Below are positions 1 to 8,809 of a stretch of 47,590 bases of DNA, one piece after another. Each line of letters begins with the position of its first letter. Positions within the stretch are counted from its first letter, which is position 1. The notes beneath the pieces were generated by a model that was given only the letters and a program-made list of their open reading frames with translations, did not search any database and was not told where the DNA came from. The position numbers and the translations under genes were made by a program. The DNA lies in assembly GCA_013001885.1 (NCBI GenBank), contig JABDLD010000062.1, forward strand, positions 1 to 47,590, written 5' to 3'. Source of the DNA: Lysobacterales bacterium. GTDB lineage: Bacteria; Pseudomonadota; Gammaproteobacteria; Xanthomonadales; SZUA-36.

Positions 1-1
1 T

Positions 2-235
2 AAGGTAGTAATAGTGACCGTCTTTCCCGTCGCTACTTTTGATCATTTCAAAGTGCAAGGTGGCGGTGTTACATTCTTCAATATCAAATTCACGCGCAAA
101 ACAGGTGGTGTGAAAAAAAATCAAGAAAAAAAAGGCGCAAAATACACGTTCGAAGATCTGCTTCATGGCTTTCTCCCAAAAATTACGGGATTCTTCGGCA
201 GACGAAGAAATCGAGAGGAATCAATAACCAGCTAA
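2..235 (+). CDS. Possible 3' end of an unidentified gene
   Basis: This frame is open from the left edge to a TAA at 233-235, so it may be the C-terminus of a gene that starts outside the window; an internal GTG at 14 is the only start visible near the edge. The deduced tail is lysine-rich and basic, with a hydrophobic-aromatic stretch (VTVFPVATFDHF) followed by a K/R-rich end. I do not recognise a family. Base composition is clearly lower in GC than the downstream genes, which suggests an imported or non-coding border. It could equally be spurious. Confidence 0.3.
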   Translation, partial: KVVIVTVFPVATFDHFKVQGGGVTFFNIKFTRKTGGVKKNQEKKGAKYTFEDLLHGFLPKITGFFGRRRNREESITS

Positions 236-257
236 CACAAATCTGAAGGTATCCGCC

Positions 258-368
258 ATGACGCCAATCAGAAAAAGCTCAAACAAAGCAAGTAGCCCCC
301 CGGATAGTAATTTCAATTATCACCAGCAAACAGTAAACGCTTTAGATATCAATCCTGAAGTGTCGTAA
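258..368 (+). CDS. Small ORF, 36 residues, unknown
   Basis: An ATG at 258 is preceded by GAAGGT at 245-250, a fair ribosome binding site with 7-nt spacing, and the frame runs to TAA at 366-368. The peptide is polar (Ser, Asn, Gln, Lys), with no signal peptide or membrane segment. It sits 22 nt after the preceding open frame on the same strand, so the two could be cotranscribed. The remaining bases up to 405 hold no other recognisable element. The shortness and the AT-rich context make the coding call uncertain. Confidence 0.25.
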   Translation: MTPIRKSSNKASSPPDSNFNYHQQTVNALDINPEVS

Positions 369-405
369 CCGGGAGGGTGTGGTGAAAAAAGTGACCAAAG
401 CGCGG

Positions 406-2346
406 CTATTTAAACCCGTCGAATTCCAGGTCAGTCATATCGGCAATTTCCTCGACCGTGGTCGGGGTCACCCCGGCCGGCGGCGTTAGCGCCATCTCCA
501 GTGGTCCGGCGGCTTCCAGTTCCGCATGCTGGTCGAGTATGAAGGCCGAGTGCTTCAATTCGCCGGCTTCCACCCAGGCGACGATCTTCCAGAATTTGAT
601 GGGTATCCGGATCCCGGTGCCCATTTCGGCGTCCGATGCCGAGCCGCGCAGGTCGTCGTAAGCCGGATCGGTCGCCCTCAGGATCGGGCCGACCAGCTCG
701 GTGATCCGGAGCTGCTCGGCTTCAGCGCCCCCCATCACCTGGCGCTCGAGTTCATACCATTCTTTATGGGCATTAAAGGCTCTGATCTGGGGGCACACGT
801 TGGTCAGCGTAAAGCTGTGGGTGTCGGCCTGCTTCATTTCGTCTTTGTCGGCCCCCCAGTAAATGTAGTCGCGGGCTGCAAGGTGGCCCCTGTGGACCAT
901 GTTGCTGAAGATCGAATCGTCCGGCTGGTGGGCTTCATCAATCCTCGGGTCAATGGACCATGATGGCCGGTTCGGCATCGCACCGTCCGGCTTCTTGCCG
1001 CCGTCGATATTGGTGGCGGCAAACACCGGCAGCCGACGCGCTGCGTGCATGGCGGTGGTGAAATGGCGGAACGGCAGCAGGTAGGTGTCCGGCCGGTCGA
1101 GTCGGGGCGCCAGCTCGGTTCTGAGCGGTGTCCGGGGTTCGGGCAGCGGGATGGTGAAGCCCGGCAAGAAGTCCGGATCGTATCCCGTGTCGTCAGGGAA
1201 CTTCGATAGCCGGCGCCGCACCAGCTCGAACGGCTCGATCCCGGCGGCGATTCCCAGCGCGTCGCGCTCCTCGAGAATCGAGATCCGGGCCGTGGGTTTG
1301 GCCACGGGCCCATTCTCGACGGAGCCGGACGCCAGGTTGACAGCTTCCAGCGTGCGGGCGGCGGCGTCAGCCTGCTCGCTTTCGCTCCCGGAGATTTCTG
1401 CTACACGGGCCAGGATCCGGCTCACCCGGACGCCTTCGTTGGAAAGGTAACGGATCACTTCGTCCGGGTCATCGGCCGCGGCCGCCCTGCCGTTGGTGCG
1501 GACGATGACTTTGCGTCCCCTGACCATCCGGGTCGCCGGCACACCGCGGCGGTGCAGGGCCACCACGTACCACTGGTCGGAGAATACCGGCGAGCCGGAG
1601 GAGCCTTTGAGGGTATCCGTCGAGTAGTACAGGAAATTGTTGGCCGCCCGTTCCTCGGGGCTTAAATCGGTGTCGTAAACGTAAACCGTGATCTTGTTGT
1701 TGCGCGAGGCCAGGTGTTTCTGGCGGCCGTTCGGATGCTGGATGATGGTGGCGTACTCGTTGCGCAGTATCTTGCCCGTGCTGGGGAACAGCCGCAGGTA
1801 TCCGTACCGGTTGAGCGGGGTGCCGTCAATCGCCCGGGGCTCCACCGCGACGAAGCAGAAGTCGAGCTCGGAATCAGCCAGGAACAGCCGGTTGGGATTC
1901 AGCCGGAACACCCGGGGCGGCTTCGGGATGCCGTCGACGTCATCCTCGGAATCCAGCGTCAGCGTGGCGCCTCGCGCCCATTTTGGCGATTCCAGAACAT
2001 GCCAGTTGGTCAGCATCAGCCCGGGGGCGACCAGGAAACCGGTTGCGAAGCCGCTGCCGGAGCCGTCCGGCACCTGCAGGTACACGCGGCCAACCGCGGC
2101 GGCGGCCAATTGACCCAGCGCCAGGTAGCGCAGCGGCATCAGGTCGCTGTCCTCGATGATGCTTTCCAGGAAACTGCGGTCGGCCGGCGCCAGGAAATCG
2201 CGCCGCGCATCTATCATCAGGGCTTCGCCATACAGGGCATCAGCGGTGCCCTCCTCCTGTTCAGACAGTAATTTCTTCTGCTTTTCGACGGCCCCTGCAT
2301 AACGTTCGGCGGCCTGGATGATCGCGTTGCGATTGATGTTGCCCAT
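406..2346 (-). CDS. Trypsin-like serine protease fused to DNA/RNA non-specific endonuclease
   Basis: This 646-residue protein joins two enzymes. After a helical N-terminus (1-80) there is a chymotrypsin-fold protease: His116 in TNWHVLES, Asp162 in SELDFCFVAV and Ser250 in KGSSGSPVF form the expected triad. A linker (~300-400) leads to a Serratia/EndoG-type nuclease: HRGHLAARD (His488 as general base; the first residue of the usual DRGH is His here), then LTNVCPQ, Asn525 and the W-x-x-x-E end at Trp530/Glu534. No signal peptide is visible, so it is probably cytosolic. ATG at 2346 has GGAG upstream. It stands alone, divergent from the TPR gene. Trypsin-type domains occur as effector modules in bacterial conflict proteins, so a protease-gated nuclease in defence or cell suicide is plausible but unproven. 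Confidence 0.85.
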   Translation of the reverse strand: MGNINRNAIIQAAERYAGAVEKQKKLLSEQEEGTADALYGEALMIDARRDFLAPADRSFLESIIEDSDLMPLRYLALGQLAAAAVGRVYLQVPDGSGSGFATGFLVAPGLMLTNWHVLESPKWARGATLTLDSEDDVDGIPKPPRVFRLNPNRLFLADSELDFCFVAVEPRAIDGTPLNRYGYLRLFPSTGKILRNEYATIIQHPNGRQKHLASRNNKITVYVYDTDLSPEERAANNFLYYSTDTLKGSSGSPVFSDQWYVVALHRRGVPATRMVRGRKVIVRTNGRAAAADDPDEVIRYLSNEGVRVSRILARVAEISGSESEQADAAARTLEAVNLASGSVENGPVAKPTARISILEERDALGIAAGIEPFELVRRRLSKFPDDTGYDPDFLPGFTIPLPEPRTPLRTELAPRLDRPDTYLLPFRHFTTAMHAARRLPVFAATNIDGGKKPDGAMPNRPSWSIDPRIDEAHQPDDSIFSNMVHRGHLAARDYIYWGADKDEMKQADTHSFTLTNVCPQIRAFNAHKEWYELERQVMGGAEAEQLRITELVGPILRATDPAYDDLRGSASDAEMGTGIRIPIKFWKIVAWVEAGELKHSAFILDQHAELEAAGPLEMALTPPAGVTPTTVEEIADMTDLEFDGFK

Positions 2347-2391
2347 GAGTAACTCCGTTGTTCACTTTGAGTATAGAAGGCAGCGCAACGA

Positions 2392-2407
2392 TGCGCCATA
2401 CGGCGCA
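2392..2407. repeat. Perfect inverted repeat in a divergent promoter region
   Basis: TGCGCC-ATAC-GGCGCA forms a perfect 6-bp dyad in the 136-bp gap between the protease-nuclease gene (-) and the TolB/TPR gene (+). No T-run follows it on either strand, so an operator or a 5'-UTR hairpin is more likely than a terminator. No binding protein is implied. Confidence 0.4.
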
Positions 2408-2482
2408 CCATCTAATGGCACTGGGTCAAACGGAGCTTCGTTGCTAGAGTGAAAACCTGTTTGCATTTACACTGCTCAAGTT

Positions 2483-4849
2483 ATGACTGACATCTTTAGT
2501 GAATTCAGGGAACGCCGCGTTCTGCCTGCGTTGGGACTGTACGTCGGCAGTTGCTGGGTGCTGATCGAGATTCTCGACCGCCTGGCCGAGCGCTACCTGT
2601 GGTCGCCCTACATTACGGATGCCGCTTTCTGGGGTCTTTACTCCCTGATCCCGGCGGTCATCCTGATGGCCTGGTCGCACGGTAAACCTGGAAAAGACCA
2701 GGTCACGACGGTTGAAAAAGTGGGCGTTCCGATCAATGTCATTGCCACCCTCGGCCTGCTGGTGACGGTATTCGGCGGCAAGGACCTGGGCGCCACCGCC
2801 AGCATGGTCTCCCTTGCCAACGAGGAGGGTGTGCAGGAAACCCATTACATCCCCAGCGAGTCCTTCCGTCGGCGCATGGCGGTATTCTTCTTCGAGAACG
2901 AGTCCGGCGACCCGGAACTCGACTGGCTGCAGTACGGCGTGACCGAATTGCTGGTGCAGGATCTGCAGCAGAACCCGTTCGTGCTGGCGACCTCGCCGTG
3001 GGCCAATTTCGGCAACGGTTTCTTCATGCGCATGAAGCAGGCGGGTTTCAACGACGGGCTCGACGTGCCGGTTTCCCTGATGCGCGACATCGCCGGTGAT
3101 GCCAACCGCCAGTATTTCGTGGAAGGCTCCATCGATCGCGCCGATGATGATTACGTGATCACGGTCCGCGCCTGGGAAACGGAGTCGCTCAAAAAAGTAG
3201 CAGAACTGACGGAGTCCGGCTGGGATCTGTACGGCACGATCGATGCTTTGTCGACCGATCTGCGCAATGCCCTGGATGTGCCGAAGGGCAATAAACGGAT
3301 GGTGGAAGACCTGCCCCTGGCGGCGACCTACGGCGAATCGACCGCTGCCCTGCGGGACTATATCTCCGGGCTGAATGCGCGCCTGTTCGAGAATGATCTC
3401 GAGGCGTCCAATGCCTTTTTCGATGACGCCGTCGCGGCGGACTCCGGGTTTGTGCTGGCCTGGTTCCTGAAGGCGATAAACCTGGTTGATTTAGGTGATC
3501 TTCCCGGCGCCCAGCAGGCGATCAGCGAGGCCCAGCAACTGGATTACCGGCTGCCGGCCCGGGACCGGGCCAACCTGAAGCGCGTCCATTACCGCCTGTC
3601 GGGACAGCAGGAAAAACTTATTGCGTTCCTGCGCCTGCAGGTCCGCCTGCAGGGCGACGCTTCATCGCACAACCTGTTGGCCGCCACGCTGTTGGTCACC
3701 GGCAAGCTCGAGGAGTCCAGGGAACAATACCTGGCGGCGCTGGAAAAAGATCCGCTGAACGTCGGCATTTACCTGCAGCTTTCCCTGCTGGAAAGGGCCA
3801 TGGGCGATATGGAGTCGGCGATCGGTTACGCCAGGCAGTACGAACAGGAAAGGCCCGAAGAATACGAGGGTCAGCTGGTTCTGGGCGACTTGCTGCGCGA
3901 CAGCGGGGATCTCGATGCCTCGGAGGAACACTACCTGCAGGCTTCTCTGCTGGGCGATCAGCCGGTGCAGCCGTATCTGCGGCTGGCCGACCTTGCGCTG
4001 CGCCAGGGTGACGTCAACGAGGCGCGGGAACTACTCGAACAGGCGGATAGCGTGGCCCAGAGCGTCCAGCAACATTCGCAGGTGCTGGGCGCGGTCATTG
4101 CCCTCGAACTGAGGTTGGGACGAATACGCACGGGCATCGAGTTATTATCCGGGTTGGAGGAACTGCTGTCTCAATTCATGCCGCCTTTCCAGGTCTCGCT
4201 GTCGATCCACCAGCCCATGATCCGCGCTTATAACGCGCTGGGCGATCCGGACAGGGCCCAGTGGGTCCTGGAAATTGCCCAGGGAATGGTGGCCCCCCCA
4301 TTGGACAAGTTCCTTTCCTTCTCCGAGGCGGATATTCTGTACCACAGGGAAGATTACGAGGGGGCCGAGGCGGCGGTTCAGCGAGGGGTCGAGATCATTG
4401 AGCAGTTCAAATTGGAGGACCTGAAATTCCTGATCGACCTGATGCACGGGTTCATCGAGCGCAAGCGGGGTGATTATCCGAAGTCAGCCGACGCCTTCCA
4501 GGCCACGCTGGAACGCATCAACCGGTCGGTGCTCGGCGGCAGCGAGCTTTACCAGGAGCTGCCCCGGATGAATGCCGAGCTGGCGCACTCCCTGATCCTG
4601 GGCGGCGAGCTGGATCGGGCGGAAAAAGCGCTTAACGAGGGTTTCCGGCTGGATCCGTCGGAACCGATGCTGTGGGCGAGCAAGGCACGCTACCAACTGG
4701 CCGCGGGCCAGCCGCAGCTGGCGCAGGCCTCAATCGCCTATGCGCTGGCGTTCTGGAAAGACGCGGATCCGGAATTCCACCAGTTGAAAGAGGCGCTCAG
4801 CCTGGAGCAGGAAATAAACGGTTCGCTGTCTGGCGAAAGTAATGGCTGA
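2483..4849 (+). CDS. Membrane-anchored TolB-like/TPR protein
   Basis: The 788-residue protein starts with a cytosolic stub (SEFRERRVLPALGLYVG) and about three hydrophobic segments (~14-34, 45-66, 82-97). A TolB/FlgO-like region follows (~125-265, with MAVFFFENESGDPELDWLQYGVTELLVQDLQ), then a long TPR array (~280-780). The same architecture and N-terminal signature recur in the protein at 24845-26947, so the two are paralogues. In this family the TolB-like part is periplasmic or cytosolic depending on the member; the role is probably scaffolding or regulatory, with no catalytic residues visible. The stop overlaps the next gene by 8 nt, which implies translational coupling with the TMEM175-like protein. 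Confidence 0.8.
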   Translation: MTDIFSEFRERRVLPALGLYVGSCWVLIEILDRLAERYLWSPYITDAAFWGLYSLIPAVILMAWSHGKPGKDQVTTVEKVGVPINVIATLGLLVTVFGGKDLGATASMVSLANEEGVQETHYIPSESFRRRMAVFFFENESGDPELDWLQYGVTELLVQDLQQNPFVLATSPWANFGNGFFMRMKQAGFNDGLDVPVSLMRDIAGDANRQYFVEGSIDRADDDYVITVRAWETESLKKVAELTESGWDLYGTIDALSTDLRNALDVPKGNKRMVEDLPLAATYGESTAALRDYISGLNARLFENDLEASNAFFDDAVAADSGFVLAWFLKAINLVDLGDLPGAQQAISEAQQLDYRLPARDRANLKRVHYRLSGQQEKLIAFLRLQVRLQGDASSHNLLAATLLVTGKLEESREQYLAALEKDPLNVGIYLQLSLLERAMGDMESAIGYARQYEQERPEEYEGQLVLGDLLRDSGDLDASEEHYLQASLLGDQPVQPYLRLADLALRQGDVNEARELLEQADSVAQSVQQHSQVLGAVIALELRLGRIRTGIELLSGLEELLSQFMPPFQVSLSIHQPMIRAYNALGDPDRAQWVLEIAQGMVAPPLDKFLSFSEADILYHREDYEGAEAAVQRGVEIIEQFKLEDLKFLIDLMHGFIERKRGDYPKSADAFQATLERINRSVLGGSELYQELPRMNAELAHSLILGGELDRAEKALNEGFRLDPSEPMLWASKARYQLAAGQPQLAQASIAYALAFWKDADPEFHQLKEALSLEQEINGSLSGESNG

Positions 4850-5456
4850 TAAATTGATCCAACAGGCCGAGGAGCGCGTATTGCGCCGGCTCATGACGTT
4901 CACCGATTGCCTGTATGCGCTCGGCGTGGTGCTGATTATTCAATGGCTGCCCTTGCCCAGCGAAAGCCACGCCACCGGTGGAATCTGGCTGCTGGACCTG
5001 TTTGCCGAATATTCCCAGAACCTGCTGGCAGTGTTCATCGGCGTGGTGTTCATCGTGCTTTACTGGATCCGCAGCAACCACTTGCTGAATGAACTGCAGC
5101 GCAGTAACGGCGTGCACGTTGCATTCTGCATGGCGCAGGTGTTCTTCATCCTGATGCTGCTCTACATTGTCCGGGTGTCGGGTGAAATCGAACCGGCCAG
5201 CGCACGGGCGGGTGAGAGCATCGTCCTGATCCTGACCGGCCTGTTCGGGGCCCTGGGGTGGCGTTACGCGGGCACCAAGGGCCTGGTGCGAAAAGGTGTG
5301 TCAAAAGAAGATATGCAAAAAATCTACATCGAGGCCTACGCGGAACCCCTGGCGGCGCTGGTGACGCTGCCGTTCGCCTTCGTTGGCGAACTGGTCTGGA
5401 ACCTGGCCTGGCTGGCTTATATTCCCATTGCGAGGTTCGTTCGGGCGCGTCATTGA
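4842..5456 (+). CDS. TMEM175-like (DUF1211) integral membrane protein
   Basis: The 204-residue protein has about six hydrophobic segments. Its first helix reads RRLMTFTDCLYALGVVLIIQWL, close to the R-x-x-x-F-S-D-G/A signature of TMEM175-type potassium channels, but the usual FSD reads FTD. A later WIRSNHLLNELQ resembles the conserved W-x-x-H region. Bacterial TMEM175 proteins are K+-permeable tetramers. The ATG lies inside the 3' end of the TPR gene (8-nt overlap), so coupled translation is likely and physical association possible. Family assignment rests on this pattern and topology and is moderately sure; channel activity is inference. Confidence 0.62.
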   Translation: MADKLIQQAEERVLRRLMTFTDCLYALGVVLIIQWLPLPSESHATGGIWLLDLFAEYSQNLLAVFIGVVFIVLYWIRSNHLLNELQRSNGVHVAFCMAQVFFILMLLYIVRVSGEIEPASARAGESIVLILTGLFGALGWRYAGTKGLVRKGVSKEDMQKIYIEAYAEPLAALVTLPFAFVGELVWNLAWLAYIPIARFVRARH

Positions 5457-5462
5457 TCTTAT

Positions 5463-5479
5463 GGCTGAATCAGCCTTTT
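5463..5479 (+). terminator. Short hairpin terminator after the TPR/TMEM175-like operon
   Basis: GGCTG-AAT-CAGCC followed directly by TTTT lies 6 nt past the stop of the TMEM175-like gene and just before the convergent stop of the propeller gene. The stem is only 5 bp, so termination would be modest. Confidence 0.5.
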
Positions 5480-5480
5480 C

Positions 5481-6800
5481 TCAGCGGTCGGCCAACTCCT
5501 CGCACAAAGCGACGTTATCCAGCGCAATGCGCTCGATCGGTATTTCGCCCGAAATGCCGAGCGAGGTGATCTGGTAGGTGACCAGGCCTTCGGTGCAGTC
5601 GGCGAACTCGATCGTCAGGGTGCCGTCGCCCGCCTGGTCCGTGGTTGCGGGCGGCTGGGCGGCATCGAACACGCCACCCTCGGTTACGAAAATGGTGAGT
5701 TCGGCCGAATCCCCGTCGTAGGGGCCCTGCGCCGTCAGCCAGCGATGACCGGGTTCTCCGAGGTTAGCGGTGACGTCGTCCGGCGGACGCTCTGTGTCGT
5801 AGGTGTACCAGGCCACGAACATGCGTTCCTGGTCGGGGTAGACGGTGACCAGGAATCCCTGGCCGTCGGTGATGGGGTTGTACCAGGCGTCGTTGAGGCC
5901 GGCGTTGATCTGTAGCCGGGGCGAGGGTTGACGCTCACGCAGCACAATGGCGTTGGGCCGAATCAGGCCGCCCGACCCGCTGGTGATCAAATCCTCGATA
6001 TAAACGCCGTCCGGGGTGTACATCCTGACTGAGCTGGTGCCGCCATTGCCCAACAGGATGTTGCCGTTGGGCAGAACCGCGACGCCTTCCGGTTGGGAAA
6101 GGCCCTGGATGAAGGGCCCCTGGTAAAGGCCGGTGAAGTCGAACCGCCACACCGTATTGCTATCGTAATCGCTGACCAGCAGGTCGCCGTTTGGCCGGAA
6201 CCAGATGTTGGTCGGCCCCGCCAGGTATGAATTGACGAAGCTCCCCATATCGCCGCCTTGCTGATCGAATAGGCGCACGATGCGCCAGTCGTAAGAGGAC
6301 ACGAACAGGTTGCCCTGCGTGTCCCAGTCCATCCCCAGGCCCCGGGGCAGGCCGAAAAAGGTGAAGTCACCCAGCGGCGTGCCGTCCAGTTCGAACCGCC
6401 GAACCCGCTGCGTGCCGCTGGCCTGAATCACGTAAAGCCGGCCGTCGGGTCCGATCTTCATGCGGGTCGGCCCGCCCAGCCCGGAGGCGAATATATCGAT
6501 GAAACGTCCGGTGTCGGCGTTGTAGCGGTCGATGCGGCCGCTGTTGAAATTGGAGACCAGCACCGAGTTGGAGCCCTCAAGGAACACGATGTCGTGCGGC
6601 CAGTCCAGGTTCTCGGTGATAAAGACTTCCGGGTTCTCGCCGTTGCCGTCGAATTTCAGGATCTGCCAGGGTGGTCGGCTGAAGTTGCCGGCGTCACTGA
6701 CATAAATGTCGTAGTCCTGGGCGGTTGCTTTCGGGGACCAGAGCAGCGCCAAAAACAAAAGAAGCAGCAAAGCGGCCAGCAGTGGTTTCGTGAATTTCAT
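5481..6800 (-). CDS. Secreted NHL/SMP-30-like beta-propeller with C-terminal GQGF-type module
   Basis: The 439-residue protein has a clear signal peptide (cleavage after about residue 27, ATAQ). Residues ~30-300 are repeated blades with the GPDGRLYV, PNGDLLVSDYD and LPNGNILLGNGG rhythm of NHL/SMP-30-like propellers. Residues ~302-435 form a separate module (AGLNDAWYNPITDGQGFLV, then FVAWYTYDT) with a Cys pair near the end; I have met this module as an uncharacterised C-terminal unit in gammaproteobacterial secreted proteins. The start is supported by AGGAGG 7 nt upstream. Function is probably extracellular or periplasmic binding; no catalytic residues are assigned. Confidence 0.75.
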   Translation of the reverse strand: MKFTKPLLAALLLLLFLALLWSPKATAQDYDIYVSDAGNFSRPPWQILKFDGNGENPEVFITENLDWPHDIVFLEGSNSVLVSNFNSGRIDRYNADTGRFIDIFASGLGGPTRMKIGPDGRLYVIQASGTQRVRRFELDGTPLGDFTFFGLPRGLGMDWDTQGNLFVSSYDWRIVRLFDQQGGDMGSFVNSYLAGPTNIWFRPNGDLLVSDYDSNTVWRFDFTGLYQGPFIQGLSQPEGVAVLPNGNILLGNGGTSSVRMYTPDGVYIEDLITSGSGGLIRPNAIVLRERQPSPRLQINAGLNDAWYNPITDGQGFLVTVYPDQERMFVAWYTYDTERPPDDVTANLGEPGHRWLTAQGPYDGDSAELTIFVTEGGVFDAAQPPATTDQAGDGTLTIEFADCTEGLVTYQITSLGISGEIPIERIALDNVALCEELADR

Positions 6801-6947
6801 CTCGAACCTCCTTTAGCGTCAGCATTGCTGCCGGATCGGGAAGTTGTCGAGTTTTTCTTATCGGTTTTTTTCGGATAGCTCACCGATAGGACAGCATCCT
6901 ATTTTAGCATTTTCAGCCTTGCTACGGGCTTAAGCAGCGTGCCGGAA

Positions 6948-8687
6948 TCAGAATGCCGCGGTCTTCAAACGAAACCGCCCGGACACCGGCGCGCCCGGTT
7001 TTGGCGAGAACTGGTCCAGTTCCAGTGATCCGCTGATGCCGAATGCCGTGGTTTTCGCTTCTTCCGAGCCCGGCTCTCCCTGGCTCAATACCGCCCATAC
7101 GGTGAAGTGATCTATGGACAGCTCGCTTTTGCCTTCCACCACCTGGTAAGGGTCCATGATCAGGTTCAGTCTCCATGGCGGATGGCCGGAGTCGGAGGTG
7201 GCGATGAGTTCAATCATCGGATAACCCTTGCGGATAAAATCGGGATCGCCAGGGGTTGCGCGCACGCCGTAGTTGGAAAACGGCTGCTGCGGGACGCCGT
7301 CCACCGTGAACTCGACGTTGGCCGTTCCCGTTCCAATCAGGCTGGCCGGGACGTTGGCGAACAGGCTCAGCGGGTCAGCCGAAGCCTGGTTCTGCGGTAT
7401 TGATTCGGGCACCTGGAATACCGAGCTGAATTCACCGCTCACCTCCATCACGGCGCCCGGCCCCACGACCGCCTTGCTCTCAGGTTTCGGCCAGTCGACG
7501 GCCGGCACATCCAGCTCGGCCTGCACTTCTTGCCGCCGGGTCTCGATATACGCCCGGATCGAAGCGCTGCCTTTTTCCAGGGCCTCGTTCGACACGGTGC
7601 GATAGGGTTGCGTCAGCGCCAGGGCCTGGTCCAGTTCGCCCAGCATCTTTTTCTCGTTCCATACCTTGTCCAGCAGGCGCTGCATCTCGGCGCGGTAACG
7701 GGTGCGCACTTCGGGTATCTCCCACAGGCGCTGGCACAGATGTCCCTGGGCCTTGAAGGACTTGGGAAGCCCCGCGGGCAGGAACGGGCCGGGATCCCAG
7801 AATGCCGAATCGGGACCCCAGGGAATGAAGTAGAACAGGTCGGACCTGGACTCACGGAATATGTAGAAATTGTTTCGGTTACTGGCGTAGCCGTCCCAGT
7901 GGCCGATCAGAACCTCGCTGGCCCACAGCGTGATGAAGGCGTCGAGGTCAAGCAGTTGTTCTAACGCCTTGACCGGTAACGGATCCGGACTCTGCAACAG
8001 GTCGTACAGCACCTGCAGCTTTTCGCTGTCGTCATCCTTGCCCCACTTGTGCACGATGCGGTTGTAATCGTGCTCGGTGAAGTCACCGGCATAACCCTCC
8101 CACAGGTCGCCCTTGGACTTCCTGAACAGCCGCTTCATCATGGCTTTGTCGACCGACTCGACGTGGCTGTAGACCCCAAGGTCCTCGCCATTGACGATGA
8201 TGTGGGCGAAGTTGCTGCGCGGCGACTTGGCGCCCGCGTCGTTCATGAATTTGTAAACCATGAACGTTTGCGCCCGGGTGGCGTCCTGGTTGTTGTTGTT
8301 GAACGTCAGCGTGTCCAGCCCGCTGTATGCCTGGTCATCCACGTAGCGGTCGAGTTTGATTTTCAGCGACGGCCGGGTCGAGATGGCCGATCCGAAGAAC
8401 CCTTTTTTGCGAATGCCCACCGATTGGATCGCCAGGCCGTTAATCACGATGTTCGCGGGATAATAATCGTAGGGCCTTTCGACCACTTGAGAAAAATCTT
8501 CTCCGGTTATCCGGTGGCCGATGCGCAGCGCCTGCCAGTCTTCCGGGGACATCTTCACTTCCACCTGGATCAGATGGTCCGCGGCGAACAGCGCGTCCGA
8601 GGCGTGCGCGCGGGGGGCATCGGACTCTGCGGCAAACAGATTCAAAGAAAAAAGCACGGCGGCCAGCGTTATCAAGGTTCTTTTCAT
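6948..8687 (-). CDS. Secreted CotH-kinase-family protein
   Basis: I place the start at the ATG at 8687 (MKRTLITLAAVLFSLNLFAA), because a normal signal peptide begins there and AGGA lies upstream; an in-frame start at 8726 would add 13 polar residues. The roughly 579-residue product carries CotH-type features: a β-rich start, GIRKKGFFGS and KLDRYVDDQ, the late motif HWDGYASNRNNFYIF and FIPWGPDSAFWDPG. In spore-coat CotH these regions bind ATP and metal for protein phosphorylation; exported CotH proteins in non-spore-formers are of unknown role, often near carbohydrate-active enzymes. Here it is divergent from a chitinase. The C-terminal ~190 residues are an extra β-rich extension. Confidence 0.78.
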   Translation of the reverse strand: MKRTLITLAAVLFSLNLFAAESDAPRAHASDALFAADHLIQVEVKMSPEDWQALRIGHRITGEDFSQVVERPYDYYPANIVINGLAIQSVGIRKKGFFGSAISTRPSLKIKLDRYVDDQAYSGLDTLTFNNNNQDATRAQTFMVYKFMNDAGAKSPRSNFAHIIVNGEDLGVYSHVESVDKAMMKRLFRKSKGDLWEGYAGDFTEHDYNRIVHKWGKDDDSEKLQVLYDLLQSPDPLPVKALEQLLDLDAFITLWASEVLIGHWDGYASNRNNFYIFRESRSDLFYFIPWGPDSAFWDPGPFLPAGLPKSFKAQGHLCQRLWEIPEVRTRYRAEMQRLLDKVWNEKKMLGELDQALALTQPYRTVSNEALEKGSASIRAYIETRRQEVQAELDVPAVDWPKPESKAVVGPGAVMEVSGEFSSVFQVPESIPQNQASADPLSLFANVPASLIGTGTANVEFTVDGVPQQPFSNYGVRATPGDPDFIRKGYPMIELIATSDSGHPPWRLNLIMDPYQVVEGKSELSIDHFTVWAVLSQGEPGSEEAKTTAFGISGSLELDQFSPKPGAPVSGRFRLKTAAF

Positions 8688-8809
8688 TCTTCGATCCTGT
8701 TCGGGGCTGTGCGGGAAATCATACACGATGCCGGCATTTTAGCGTTGGGGCCATCACCCGTGGCAGTTTTTCGCGCCGGTGCTAATCTTCAAATATAGGG
8801 AGGTACATT

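Noticed and set aside
6859-6888. TATCGGT / ACCGATA inverted repeat
   Set aside because: 14-nt loop, no adjacent T-tract on either strand in the right position, and no matched promoter. Not strong enough to call a terminator or an operator.
8049-8798. Plus-strand open frame opposite the CotH-kinase gene
   Set aside because: Antisense shadow rich in Arg and Val; the minus frame has the CotH motifs and signal peptide.
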